A stretch of 64,000 nucleotides of DNA from NCBI GenBank assembly GCA_029531795.1, contig JAPEIS010000001.1, forward strand, positions 4,402,001 to 4,466,000. Direction: 5' to 3'. The DNA is from Sclerotinia nivalis (Eukaryota > Ascomycota > Leotiomycetes > Helotiales > Sclerotiniaceae). Under the pieces are notes generated by a model, which saw nothing but the letters and a program-made list of their open reading frames with translations, did not search any database and was not told the origin of the DNA. A program made the position numbers and the translations under genes. The number at the start of each line of letters is the position of its first letter. Within the stretch, counting starts at the first letter, position 1. Shown piece after piece: positions 48,341 through 60,718 of the stretch.

Positions 48341-50750
48341 ATGAGTTCGAGGTTCAACTCGAAGCAATTCGAGTATGTACAATATTCCGCCATGAATAAC
48401 GAACCTGAACTCGAATCCGCCTATGCGGGTCAAGCTGCGAAGCTCTCCCACGTCAAACCAGAGGACGACGATACTGGGTCTGGAACGGCGAAAAGAGCAG
48501 ATTATGTTACGCCAAGGGATACGGTTGTTGTTATGGAGGATGGAGGGCGATTGCCCGGGCCACCGTTACAGGAGGCGGAGAGATTGAATGGACTTAGAAG
48601 GCAAGCAAGGGGAGTGGGTGGTAATATGAATAGTGAGGCCGAAGGGACGGATCAACTTATGGACGAGGAGAACAAGCTGGCGGCGGGCGAGGAAGTGCGA
48701 AATTCACATGAAGGTAAAGGAGACGACGGGCAAACATCAGGCCAAGGTTCACTTCGACGAGCTATGCCACCCTCGAGAACGCATCCTTTGTTCCCACCTC
48801 TACCACTATACGGCCCCTCGTCGATTACGAGAAATTTACAATGTTGGACATTCAGAACCACGAGTTTTTTCTTAAGCTGCGCATTTTTGGGGATTATTGT
48901 AATGGGGGCAGGAGTTATGAGTGTGCCAGCTATTTGCAGGTATATTTGGTATAAAGCTACATTTAGAGATCCGGACCGAGGAAGGGTATTCTACGATGAA
49001 GAGAAAATACGAAGAAGGAGGAGGAAAGAAGATGAGATGAGGTGGAAGAAATTGAATCGCCGAAAATTCTCTCACGAAAAAATGGATGATAATGAAGATG
49101 AAGCGGGACAAGGGGAGTTTGTACCGATAGAGGGAGGAAAAGATCCACTGGTTTGTGATGTGGGATATTATGCACGCAGGGTGGGTCTTGATGTTGAAGA
49201 GTTAAAGGTTCAGACAGAGGATGGATTTATCATTGTTTTGTGGCATGTATACAACCCAAACGAATATGCCCCTATGACAGCCGAACAACGCGCAGCTCGT
49301 GGCCCAGAACTATTTACTGGTCAAGGGCCAAGTCGACCACTTCCTTCGACCTCTAATCGCAAACCAAAGTATCCAGTTCTAATGATTCACGGGCTATTAC
49401 AATCATCCGGTGCTTATTGCACCAATGATGACCACTCCCTGGCATTCTACCTATGTAAACAAGGCTATGATATCTGGCTCGGCAATAATCGATGCGGTTT
49501 CAAACCAGAACACACTCTTCTTGATTACTCGGATCCTCGTATGTGGGCTTGGAACATTCGGCAGATGGGTGTAATGGATTTGCCAGCACTTACTTCTCGC
49601 GTTTTATCCGAAACAGCTTTCCCCAAACTAGCTCTCATCGCCCATTCCCAAGGCACAACTCAAACACTTGTTGCCCTCGCAAAAGAACAGCGTCCAGAGT
49701 TAGGCGAAAAGCTATCTGTATTTTGTGCATTGGCTCCTGCCGCTTATGCAGGTCCTTTAATCGGGAAGGCTTATTTTAAATTTATGCGCATGATCTCTCC
49801 TTCATTCTTTCGCATCATCTTCGGTATTCACGCTTTCATTCCGTTTATGATGACCATGCATAAGATTGTACCTGGAAAAATTTATGGGACTTTAGGGTAT
49901 CATGTTTTCCACTTTCTATTCAACTGGAGTGATGCTAGGTGGGATAAAGGAACCAGAGATCGATGTTTTCAATTCGCTCCTGTGTATGTTAGTGCAGAGA
50001 GTATGAGATGGTGGCTAGGGAGAGAGTGTTTCGCAAAGCAGAAGTGTATATTAGCAACAAAAGAGGAGGGGTTACAGGAAGAGGAAGAAGACAGATGGGT
50101 GTCTGGTAACAGATTGAATAATTTGGATGAGAAGGGGAAAGAGAAGTTGAAGAGTAAAGGAAAGAAAGTGATGGGCGCATCAAGACTGGTCGAGACTGAG
50201 ATGCAATCTGGAGCAGAAATGATGGAAAACAAGAGAAGGAGAGGACTCAAGGGAAGTACAGCTTGGTATAATGAACAAGTTCCACCTTTTGCGCTATGGG
50301 TGGCCGGATCCGATGATTTAGTCGATGGTAGAAAACTGCTTCGGAGATTCGAGAGGGGAAGAGAACCGTGTGTGAAGGTCGTGCATCAGAAGGTGATAGA
50401 GGAGTATGAGCATTTGGATGTTATTGTATGTTCTTTCCATGACCTTTTCCGCGTTCCTCCCATATTTCAGTAAACTCCAGCATCCGTTGTGTCTTGTTAT
50501 TGATATCCTCCGCTAACATAAATCGGTTCGATAGTGGGCAATGGACGTACTCGAACAAGTAGGACGAGAAGTGAAAGAAGTGATTTGGAAAACGTGTTCA
50601 GAGGTAGATCGAAGCAAATGCCGTGTTCCATTGGGATGCGAAGAGGTCGAAGTCTGGGATGGCGGAAAGAGATCCGGTGTCTCTGAGGGAGGAGACGGCG
50701 CAGAGAGTAGTCAAAGTCAAAGTGACAGTGATCGAATCATCTGGACATGA
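48341..50750 (+). CDS. Acid-lipase/steryl-ester-hydrolase type membrane enzyme (Tgl1/Yeh-like)
   Basis: Two exons (48341-50425, 50535-50750) encode 766 residues. Homologues hydrolyse steryl esters at lipid droplets or the plasma membrane. Residues 1-165 are a polar tail; a transmembrane segment follows at about 172-198 (FFLSCAFLGIIVMGAGVM). The abhydro-lipase N-terminal motif is VQTEDGFIIVLWHV, then MIHGLLQSSGAY (oxyanion region) and DIWLGNNRCG. The nucleophile is S436 in IAHSQGTTQ, with Ala where GxSxG usually has Gly. The acid is in VAGSDDLVDG and the His in YEHLDVIWAMD, which spans the intron, so the second exon is required for a complete lid-to-His core. A charged insert of about 80 residues (EEEEDRWVSGN ... 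ENKRRRG) separates the lid from the acid motif. Confidence 0.88.
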
Positions 50751-53700
50751 ATGGGAACGAGAGGAAGATGTATGATAAGCGCAAGCCAAAGGCCGTCGAT
50801 GGAAACTAATAGAAGTCTATCGATAGAAAAGGTGAGGAGTTAGAATACCTTAAGCGGAAAGTAATGTCGGCGTTTGGGTACTAGTATATGAGCACACGAA
50901 TATAGATTGGACGGATTGCATTGGGAAGGATCGGATGCAGTGAGTGGCCTTGAAGCCTGTCGGTACTTAGAAGTCTTTAAGAGCGCAAATAGTTGGTCGT
51001 TCGATAGCTGTAGTATATATCGAATAATAATAAATATAATAAACTTCTTTCCTATAAATCTAAGTAAATCGCATCAAATCATACCCGTAACTTGAACATC
51101 ATAAGAATTCCGAAAAAAAGCGAAAGTTTTAAGAAAAAGAAAGCGGGGGCTTCCTAATTTATATACATAACTCAGTCCTATAAGGTAAGATCCCAAGTAA
51201 AGTCCAAATCCAAGAGTCTCTGCACTTTGCAATTGCAATGCAGGAAATAATCTAAACCCCCATGTAGCTAGGTAGCGAGTGGCAAATTCGAGATTTGATG
51301 AGGATAAATTTCGATGTTCGTAGTCATTTGGGGGGTATTGTTATAGGAGGGGGGAGGTAGGTAGGTAGTTATGGAGTGTTAAATCATGTTATGATACTTT
51401 ATGTATCAAATATCAAATATCAAATGCTAAACATCACACTTTAAATCTTCAATGTACTTAATTGGTTATATTGGTATTATTTGTCTTGAGATTTAGACTT
51501 AAGATTTCTTGATTGTTTCTTTTATAGATGGATAAATGGAAGGATGGAATGGAAGAATAACGGATTTATAGGTTTAGGGGTTTAGAAGAGAAGGAAAGGG
51601 TGCTTGAATGTGTATATGGATTATGGATTATGGATTGGTTGGAAAGAGTAAACACGACGGAAATGGATACAAAATGATTAAGTTGAAGTTGCGCATTTTA
51701 TTTTAAACTAGGTTGAATCGAAGTGGTTATATAGCCCTTTTGGAGTCACGTTACCCGCCTCCTTTTTAGTACGGTAACAGAAAGGGATTAGAGGAGAGGA
51801 TAGTACAGTAAATAAGTTATCCTCTGAGCTAAACACTCATTGAAAAAGTCTGTATGTCATCTATCGAAATCTTTTCTTTCAGAGTATCAGCTATCGAAGT
51901 CTTAGTACGAATATATAAAACCGCGATATTGTATTGCTGGTGTCAATAGTCTGGTGCCATAGTATCGGTATAAGACCCGGAATGATGTTCATTATTATAC
52001 TACTTACATGACGAAAAAGTATGTCACACTTTATAATATATCGTTACTGCTCCTTATGTAGATTCAAAGTGGAGTGTGATATACTTTCTGGCCATATGTG
52101 CAGTTAGTAGGACTTTTGGAGTTTGATGGTTATCAAAACGAAATATGTATTTACGAGCGGAGATGAAATGTCAATAGAGGAAAACCTATTTGATTGATGG
52201 ATTGGAATTGAAATATTGGAATTTCATCAAATGTAAAACCTAACCCTAAATCTCTGGACCTAGTTTATTAATGATTGATTATATTGTTATTCCTAGCTTG
52301 GATTAGCAGCTGCGGTAGTTGAAAGCTACCTTTTAGCTTCAATTCCGGACAAGAATTACCGATCGTAAGACTTATCATACCCGCTGATTTCACGTAATTT
52401 AGCCTAAGCCAACAAATTTTACACCTAAATTTTCTCATTCGGTTTGGGTTTTGATAGCTAAAAGGATGCACGATTGGATAAATGAGCAAAGTGTATAATT
52501 TGGTCATTCATTTCTGCTTTGTATACCCGTTTTACCTATTGGGGAAAGGGATACCGGACTCAGAAAGTTGGCCTTTGTGAGATTCAACGATACAAAGTTT
52601 TTTGAGCCCCTTTCACCAAGAAAGTCATCGGCCTATGAAATGTACTTTTGATACAGGTGTTAAGGGGGCCAAATTTGTGGGGTCAAACTCCTATCTTCTT
52701 CGACAATTGTTAGCGATAACGCACCTAGACGAATTGATACCAAAATGACGTATTGAAACATAAATCTTCTCGGAAAGCTGGAGTCCGAATTTCGGCTTCT
52801 GGTAGTGAACGGTATCAGTGAAGATTTGAATCGTGTTAGCACTGTAAGATACAACTACATGGAGTGTCGCCACCTGCTGAAGAATTTGACTTTCACATGC
52901 TGAGCCAAGAATGGACTAGCATGATGAATACTGATGAAGGACAAAATGTCCTTTGAACTAGTGTGAAAAAAATCCCGTGAATTGCTAGATATATATCTTC
53001 TTATAAAAGGCGTTTATCCCGAAAGAATTACAAATCCAAAAACCTTTTTGTTTCAGGTCTGATGTCCCAATACCCATTTCTCCATCAAGTTATGTCTAAC
53101 ACTGTCAGCAGGGAGCAATTGTTCGCGAGGAAGAAGATTTGCCAAACATGAAAATACGAGATGATACCGTGGTTGCATTACTTAAGCTTCTGCTCAACCT
53201 TATAGGGCTAAGTAAAGCCAGCGACACAGTATGTAATTGGATGATTGATACACTTCAATGATAAGTAGATACCAAGTCAACCAACTTATATACCTGTGTC
53301 GCTCGCTTACCTAGTCAATATTTGGAACTTAAATCCTGCGATTAACCAGCGTAGCGTACTACGGGATTGTCAGCCAACCCCACTACAAACCCCAAATCAA
53401 AAACAGCTAAGTGGAATCCGGGGACCCCGCTAGCATATCCGCATCAACATTCGGCGGAACTCGGGTCGGTCCAACAGCTCTCTGCTTCAATACAGCTATC
53501 TCAATTGTTCCCGCACAGCCCTGATGGGAGAGCTCTGAAATATTCAAACCAGAAAAGAGGGGAGGCTTCTATTGCAGAATTACATAGAGCTCATCACAAA
53601 ATTCTGACGATCTAGTGTCTAGGGAATGTATCTCTTCGCTTCGGTGACTTTCAGCAGATAAGAATACTTAGGCCATGAATATTCCCCTTCAAGCGGAATT

Positions 53701-55576
53701 TGATTACACTGGATACCAGGGGTTGCTGTCAACGCACACACCCGTACTGCAAGAGAGTATAAAATTACAAAACTAAAAGAACTAGGTTATTCCTCCCACA
53801 ACTTACTGCCCTATGGTATATACATAGAATTTCGGAGTTCTAGATCCTCTAACTGTACGAGTATCGAAGCTTTAGTTCCAGGTAATTAGTCTAACGCCGG
53901 GTAAGGTATTCTGGCTAAACGAAATTTATGATTGGAAGGAACGTAAATATGGATGGTTTTCTTATTTACGTGCTATGTCCTTCTGCCTCGTTATGGGCAA
54001 GTTTTATTTTAGCCAGGATAAATGCGTTTGGGTTTAAGCTATGTCATGTGAGTCAAGACCGCAGTGTCTTCCCCTATACCGTGCCGCCAGGCATCCGAAA
54101 ATTGGCAAGGTAAAGCTAAGTTTCCCGTTATTATGATGACTACTGAAGAGTGCAGGCCAGGTTCCGCCATTTTTCAGATTCTTGGTTGGTGGGCCTCCAT
54201 GCGATAAGGCTTCTCCTAATATGTGTAACTCTTGGCACAGACCACATTCGGAAATTTTAGCGATTCTAGGGTGGTGCGTAACAGATATTTTGTCACGATC
54301 GGCAGCGAAGCTACGACTAGTGATAACTTCACTGATTTTGACGACTTGCTGAATAGAAGACATTTGGGGGGAGGGGATAGTATCTGTTGATATCCCATGG
54401 GTTTTGTAGGTTAGTAAGTTGTCTCCCTCAATCCTCAGTCTTTATATGAAATCCGGCGACGAATTCAAGAGCGTACGAGATAATGGAGTATTGGACACTT
54501 GACACGCATAATATATATTTGAGTGTCTTGATACTATCATTAATTTGGCTGCGTATCGGAAGATGAAGGGCAGTGATTTCTTTTCTGTACCGTGTGGTGT
54601 CGAGGTGCCTGTAATTAGAGCATCTAGTTTCTCCACTTACTGGGGAAAAAAAATGCCGTGGAAATGGAAAAATAAAACTAATAGAGCAAGTAAATGCATA
54701 TATGGGATCTTTCGGGTTGCGTTGATGGTGATGTTTCAATGATAGTAAGTTTCCATTGAACACATTGGAAGCCCGGAAAAGCCCAGCTCTGCCAGGAATC
54801 ATTCAACAATCTAGAGAATAAACAGGAGAGATTAGAAGGGATTGAAGTGCAAAGACAGAGGGAGAAAATCAACTTCATCCGAAAAATAACTGGGATGGTA
54901 ACAGTATGGTACCTGATATCGGAACCACGCAGCCCCGTTTCTTCTCCACTATCGTTCTCATTCACCATCCTTCTATTCACCCCTCTCCTTCCTTCTCCCC
55001 TCCTAACTGTTACAGGCTACTGCAGACTAAATAAACAAATGTGAAGAGCCAAAGAACAAAATATGTTACTGAAATTCACTCTAACGACCAGTTGTCTGAA
55101 ATATGATAAAAGAATAAACGAAATCAGCCCATCTCCAGTGATTCCTCCTCTGTTCCTTTCGTAGTAATCCAAACTTTTGCCGACAAGCACCTATTGATTC
55201 CCCATTGAAAACGTCTAGAAGTTGATTATACATGCCTTTTTCTTCTACCGTGACAGGAGAACAACGATCATGAACAGTCATGCTCAGAGTATGGTTGAAA
55301 TGGGAAGGAGAGGAAGAAGCTCAGCAGAGTGGCGGCGGACGGACTGCGTTCCCGCTTCGGGAAGCAACTGAATGGTTTGCATAGTTCAATGGTGTGTTCC
55401 CAGTGGTATATACCATTGGCAGAGCTCAGTGGTATTGTGCAAGCCTGGTTCAGTTGTAATCCGAGGATCGCAAGAAGAAGAGTCGAGGGATAAAAAAATG
55501 GAGAAAGGAAGTGTTGGCGAAAGCACTCGACGAAGGCAGATGAGGAACGCAGTCGATTAGAGACAGTTGGGAAGAG

Positions 55577-55630
55577 GCAGCTGAGGAGACGATTTGAGAA
55601 GAAGCAGCTAAGGAGACGATTTGAGAAGAA
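55577..55630. repeat. 27-bp tandem duplication
   Basis: Two adjacent 27-bp copies starting GCAGCTGAGGAGACGATTTG differ at one base; a partial further copy follows near 55699. It gives repeated LLSCFFSNR readings on the minus strand. Confidence 0.8.
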
Positions 55631-56100
55631 GCAATTGGCAGACAATTAAACATAAACGGTCGAAAACAGGCAGCGAGGAAAAGTCGGCGACCGAGAGAGG
55701 CAGCTGAGGAAAGGAGATCGAAAGGACGCATTTAAGCAAAGAAGCCGACAAATGATACGAAAAGCGAACATGAGGAAAACAGTCTATGATTCTATCAGCG
55801 TTCAGACCTAGAGATAATTTTCCACTCCGGAAGAGGGGACACACGATCTGCTCCGTTTTGCGGCGAATAATATTGGACAAAACTCTGAAGCCGGTCATTC
55901 GAAAAGCTAAGTGTGTTATATGAGGCGACGGGATTGTCTACCCCAAGAGTATATAAACCGCGAAATGATAAAAGCCGAAACCAATGACCTGGCCATCAAA
56001 AAGACAACTTAAATAGAGAAATCCAACCTCTTATTCCGAGCCCGGTGGCTTTGTGCTAGAGTGTCATGCCTGATATCCCGTTCTTTTGATCGATCGGTGA

Positions 56101-56586
56101 ATGACGACATCTAATGCTGTGAGGTCAGCATTGAATTTTCTGGGAAAGGTGCTCGAACATGCCTGTTATGTAGGCGCATTGATACCTACCTGTAAGCACG
56201 ACGAGCTTATCTTATCGCGCGGATACCTGTTCCGGGTACGCATGGCCTTGGATGACGTAAATCCTCTCCTTTCAACGCCACCCATGACAACGCCACTCAC
56301 AAGAGCGCCTATGCCTCGCACACCACAGACATTGCTGCATATATTCGGCAGCAGCAAGCAACAATTCGTGATAGGCATAGCCAAGGCCGCCCGCGGATCT
56401 CTCCATCTTGACGCCGCACATGGAGATACCACCTATCGAGATGATTCCACCCACATTCATAGAACCAGAAATTTGCTGCGGGGAATTAGCAGCAACAGAC
56501 AACAAAAACCCACCGCCGTCAGACGCAGCAGCTTGCCGACTTATAGAAGAAGGTGGAGAGAATGCAGACACTTAATAATCACCTAA
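56101..56586 (+). CDS. Doubtful orphan ORF, 161 codons
   Basis: An uninterrupted ATG-to-TAA frame of 161 codons in a locally GC-richer patch. The product is basic (RTRNLLRGISSNRQQ, YRRRWREC) with no recognised domain, no signal peptide and no visible intron. The opposite strand is also open across much of the same stretch, in two frames but without ATG starts, so this may be chance openness from GC content or a decayed gene. Listed at low confidence only because it is the longest ATG-started frame within a 7.5-kb gap. Confidence 0.2.
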   Translation: MTTSNAVRSALNFLGKVLEHACYVGALIPTCKHDELILSRGYLFRVRMALDDVNPLLSTPPMTTPLTRAPMPRTPQTLLHIFGSSKQQFVIGIAKAARGSLHLDAAHGDTTYRDDSTHIHRTRNLLRGISSNRQQKPTAVRRSSLPTYRRRWRECRHLIIT

Positions 56587-58269
56587 AACATTCCAGGGTT
56601 ACCGAAGGACTGGGGTTTTGCTGAGATATTCTGAGAATGTGCGAAATAACGGATTAAAGATCCTGGAGGGATCAATTATACTCACAGAGCGAGGGAAAAG
56701 TGTCCTTCAATATTCATCCATGGCTACCATTATCAACGACTTGCTGTTATGTTGATCGATGCAGTCGGTATTTGGTGTTTTCGGTTGGCATCAGATTCTT
56801 GAGGGAACCAAAAAAAAATGGCTACGCTACTCTTGCCACAACGGAAATCACGTTACATTATTTTCAGCGAGTCACAACCAATCAACCAACCAATCAACAT
56901 CAGACTACTACTCAAGATTCACATAAGGAAATGTTCAGAGCTTGTATATTGAGATTACATAAGCCATCCATATAAATCTCTATTCCCTCGACTGAAAAGG
57001 GGGATTAAAGAGGAAGAATAAATGGATTATGATAATGTTCATTATCATTGTCCATGTCCCACAGAGGTACCAGAAGAGAAATTATTACTTCTTCATACCT
57101 AGTAATCCTGGAATAGGGTCTTGCATCTCTCAAACGATATCTTAGCACAACAAAAGTAAACAACGTGAAATGTGCTTCACTTTCAGGAGGCTGGGAATGT
57201 TATATATGCGGACCTATATTATATTAACCGCGAAACTTCCCATATGCCAAAATTCTCACTGTCCAGTTATCTATATTGGGATAGCAACATGAATCTTCGG
57301 TGGCACAGAAGGTTCAAGTTAATCTGGTTGGAACACTGTAGGGTAAAAGTTGTCATATCTACCTCCACTTTTGAAATCATCCGAGCAGAATCGTAAAATC
57401 TTCACATATATAAAACAAGTTGTCATTGAGGATACACTCTAAACAGTAATCCATGCATCTCAGGGGTTCGGATACAGGCTAAACGCACAAAATCTGGGGA
57501 TTAGGCGTATTCTATCGGTTGCTGTCATCAGTAACTATCCAGGAGAAGCATATCAATCCAGTCATTCACACCGCCGTTATATGGATCTAATTCCACTTAT
57601 GATCATAATCAGCTACAATGACTTGCATAAAAGTCATACTCATGAGGAGGAACTTGAGTATTGACCACTTTACAAGCTTCCTGCATCATTTTGGAAAATA
57701 TCTCATGGAAATAGGAGGCTACGATCAAGATCCAGAAGAGATTAGCAAAGCTGGACTGAAATTCATTGCAAACGCTATGTTCTTATTTTATATGCAGATT
57801 AGTCCATAGATGAACTTCCTGCAAAGAACTATTTATAGACAAAGTAAAGAAGCTTTCCAGCTTAGCTACCATTGAAGCCAACCTCACGATTGTGAGCGTC
57901 CTTCCATGTAGTAATAAACCAGAATCACTACTTTCCCGCCTCACGAGGTTATATCCTGCCAGAAACCTCGGTATATTCTGGAAATAGAAAACTAAAAATC
58001 AACGCAATGTGCATGTGCGAAGGAGCACTTAAGAAAGATCTTGGTGTTTCGTGGAAGAAGATAGGAAATGTGTAAATGTGACCCCATCATTCCGGTCATT
58101 TTTTCTACCGCCCTGTGTGTTCTTTAAAGATATGAAGTCAAATAAAAAATGGTATGGCCGGAAAGGGTTTGGTTTTTGATAAGAAGTCTGCGAAGAGTAC
58201 GTCCCTAATTTTTGCCATATCTGCCGGTACCTGGCTATCATTGTATAAGAATGGTTCGTTTTCCTCATA

Positions 58270-60084
58270 TCATTTCTTTGGCCTGTAAGAGAGATCGCCT
58301 TGCTCCTGAGAAGAATGAGGAAAATGAGGGTCGAGAAGTGACTCTAAGGGTTGGTCACTATTTCGTTCAGATGTAAAAGATGAAGGTGGAAAGGAAGAGA
58401 ACGGGGTTGTGGATCTGCCATTGCTCATCTAGATGATGTTAGCTCTTGCACAATTATTAATCTCAAGTTGTGCGGATATGCTTACATTTGTGTGCTGCTG
58501 AGTTCCAAACTGTGGTTCTTGAACGGTAGGTGTCTGCTGTTGAACATGAGCCTGAACATGTAAATTGGTGTTTGTTCGTGGTGTCCATGAATTTCTCTCT
58601 GGGAATAATGGTGAATGCGGCTCATCTAGGATGGATCGATAATTAATATGAGAGAAGCCTGAATTATTTTGCGTGTGGCCCATTTGCTGGAAAGAGTAAT
58701 ATTGTTCTTGTGGATTCATGAACCGGGGTAACTGGAGTGGTTGATTGTGAGAAACAGGCCACTTTTTAGGTTGCATTGAGGTCTCTCCCTCTCTCTTCAC
58801 AGTTCGGTTGTAGAATCTCTTTATGGATGGGTTCATCATTTGTTGGCCCAGTTGCTGGAAAGATTGTGTACTCATGGGAGTGTTCTGATGCTCAAACCGG
58901 CTGTAAGGACTAGCCTGAGACTGTGTGAGTGCTGGGGGCTGAAATTGTGCCTGTTGTTCTGTATTTGAGCTGGTATGTTTTTGTGGATAAGAATACATCT
59001 TGCCATGGCTCACTTGCTGAAAATAGTCCAGGTTTGGAGGAATTGTCTGACTTTGGCCCATTTGCTGGAAAGAGTTTAGATTTGAAGGACCTTGTTGCAT
59101 TTGTTGTATTTGGCCCATTTGCTGGGAAGGTCCTTTCTCTTGGAACCCCTGAGTTTGAAATTGATCATCAAAATTGACTTGACACTCCTGTCGGGGGTTC
59201 AAAGAACCTGGTACACCATGGTGGTTGTATGAAGGCCTAGTTTGAAACTTTCCTACAGATTCATCAAGACTTCCAGAATATCTATGTCCTTTCTTTACCG
59301 GTGTCTTTTTCTGGATACTGTTGTATCCTAGTAAAGTTGAATTAGCCTTTCTTGTTACAGCCTTTTCTGCCATTCTTTTGTTGTGTTCTTCGATTATTAT
59401 ATCAATACTGTTTTTTTCTCTTTGTCTAATGGAAGGTGTCGGTGTGAGTGGTGAGATTTCTCTATCATCTTGGTTATACCTATGATCTTCGGCCGAAAGG
59501 AAAGGTGCTGGTGAAGAGGAAGCAGGTTCGAATAGTGGTCCCATGGTATTTGAAATTCCACTGAAGGAAGAAGCCTTTGTTGCAGAACTAGGATGCTGTT
59601 TTATTTCTGATGGAGAAATGACAGGGGACATGGTAGTCGGACATTGTACTGAGGAGTTTGGTACCTGCTTGGGATCATCAATACACTGTAGATTCATTTC
59701 AAAAAAGAGTAGTATTACCATGAAGTATTGGTCATCTTTCATCTCCTCTTCGGGCGGTGTATCAACTAGCATGAACAAATCATTTCCAACTTCTGTCTCA
59801 AGTGTTTCAGCCTCCTCTGTACAGGTTTTTTCGGACCTCAATGAGTTAACTTCAAACTCATCTACAGTTTCTTGTAGAATCATTCTGTTCATGTCTTCCT
59901 CATTTGGGGAATACTTGTTGCTGGGAGACTTATCTGCACTGTTGGTGATAGAGAGCTCATCACCTTTGTCCTTGCTATCTTCTAGCAGATTGAAAAATGC
60001 TCCTTCTGGAAGATTTAAGAATTCATCATGTTCTGACAGATCGAAGGATTCTTCTTCTTCCCAGTTGCCTCCAAAGAACGACAT
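58270..60084 (-). CDS. Glutamine-rich low-complexity protein, function unknown
   Basis: Two exons (complement of 58486-60084 and 58270-58428) encode 585 residues. The start is the ATG at 60084 (MSFFGGNWEEEESF). The last exon adds MSNGRSTTPFSSF through LSYRPKK; the donor GTAAGC at 58485 and acceptor CTAG are clear and in phase. Residues 1-110 are strongly acidic (DLSEHDEFLNLPEGAFFNLL), resembling a transactivation region. Residues about 290-500 are Gln/Asn/Ser-rich with a degenerate repeat built on FQQMGQ preceded by NL or SF (five to six copies). No folded domain was recognised. The composition suggests a prion-like or transcription-regulator-type protein, but that is inference. A 33-nt intron-like segment at 59686-59718 is read through here. 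The next gene upstream is also Gln-rich and in the same orientation. Confidence 0.72.
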
Positions 60085-60718
60085 TATTGATAATGAAAGT
60101 AAAGAAAATATTTGTGAAAGGAGAGTTATGGAGTGTGGAAAGATTACCCACAAACCAATAACTTTTATTTTTTATTTTTTTATTACTTGTTTGAAGAAGT
60201 TTAAAAAGTAATTATGAGAGTCTTAAGTTGTGAAAGTGAAGTTGAGATGGATAGATAATAAATGCATGCTGAACCGAAGCGAACTCAATACAGCCAAGCA
60301 TTGATCTTTCCCAAACATAGAATTCACCTCAAGGAAGCAATTAATGGAATGACATCGAAGAGGAATAAGCTACTTCCTATTTCAAGCTTTTTCTAGATGT
60401 CAAATTTATTTGAGATGATTGGTTTATATGAAAAGTTGAATTCATTTTCTTCATTGGGATCTCCAAAGTCGAAACATCAATACTATTCAAGTTATATTCA
60501 GAGAAAGAGATACTCGAGCCAGAGTTGGATCACAGTATTTCGAGTCAAATTTGCATTCCGGCCTATTGGGAACCATCAATCCCGGCAACTTAATCACTTA
60601 GTTAAGACACAAGTTCTTTTAAACATTCATGTACTGGTTCGTTTAATTATATATACATGAAAAGCTCCCCCCGAAGCTCTTAACGCACCACTTACACGAC
60701 AAAGAATCAGGCCGATAG
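60085..60718. other. Intergenic between two Q-rich genes
   Basis: 634 bp holding the promoter of the 58270-60084 gene and the 3' end of the next. AT-rich, with a poly-T/A-rich patch at about 60165-60200. No gene seen. Confidence 0.55.

Larger units (their letters stand above)
50751..58269. other. 7.5-kb gene-poor interval
   Basis: No gene is convincingly supported. The part 51000-52600 is strongly AT-rich. A 27-bp tandem duplication lies at 55577-55630. A more GC-rich patch at 56100-56590 has an ATG-initiated open frame listed separately. No transposase, reverse transcriptase or terminal repeats were recognised. Confidence 0.5.

Noticed and set aside
55268..55900. Minus-strand open stretches rich in FSNRLLS
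   Set aside because: Produced by a 27-bp tandem duplication; no start context, signal or domain.
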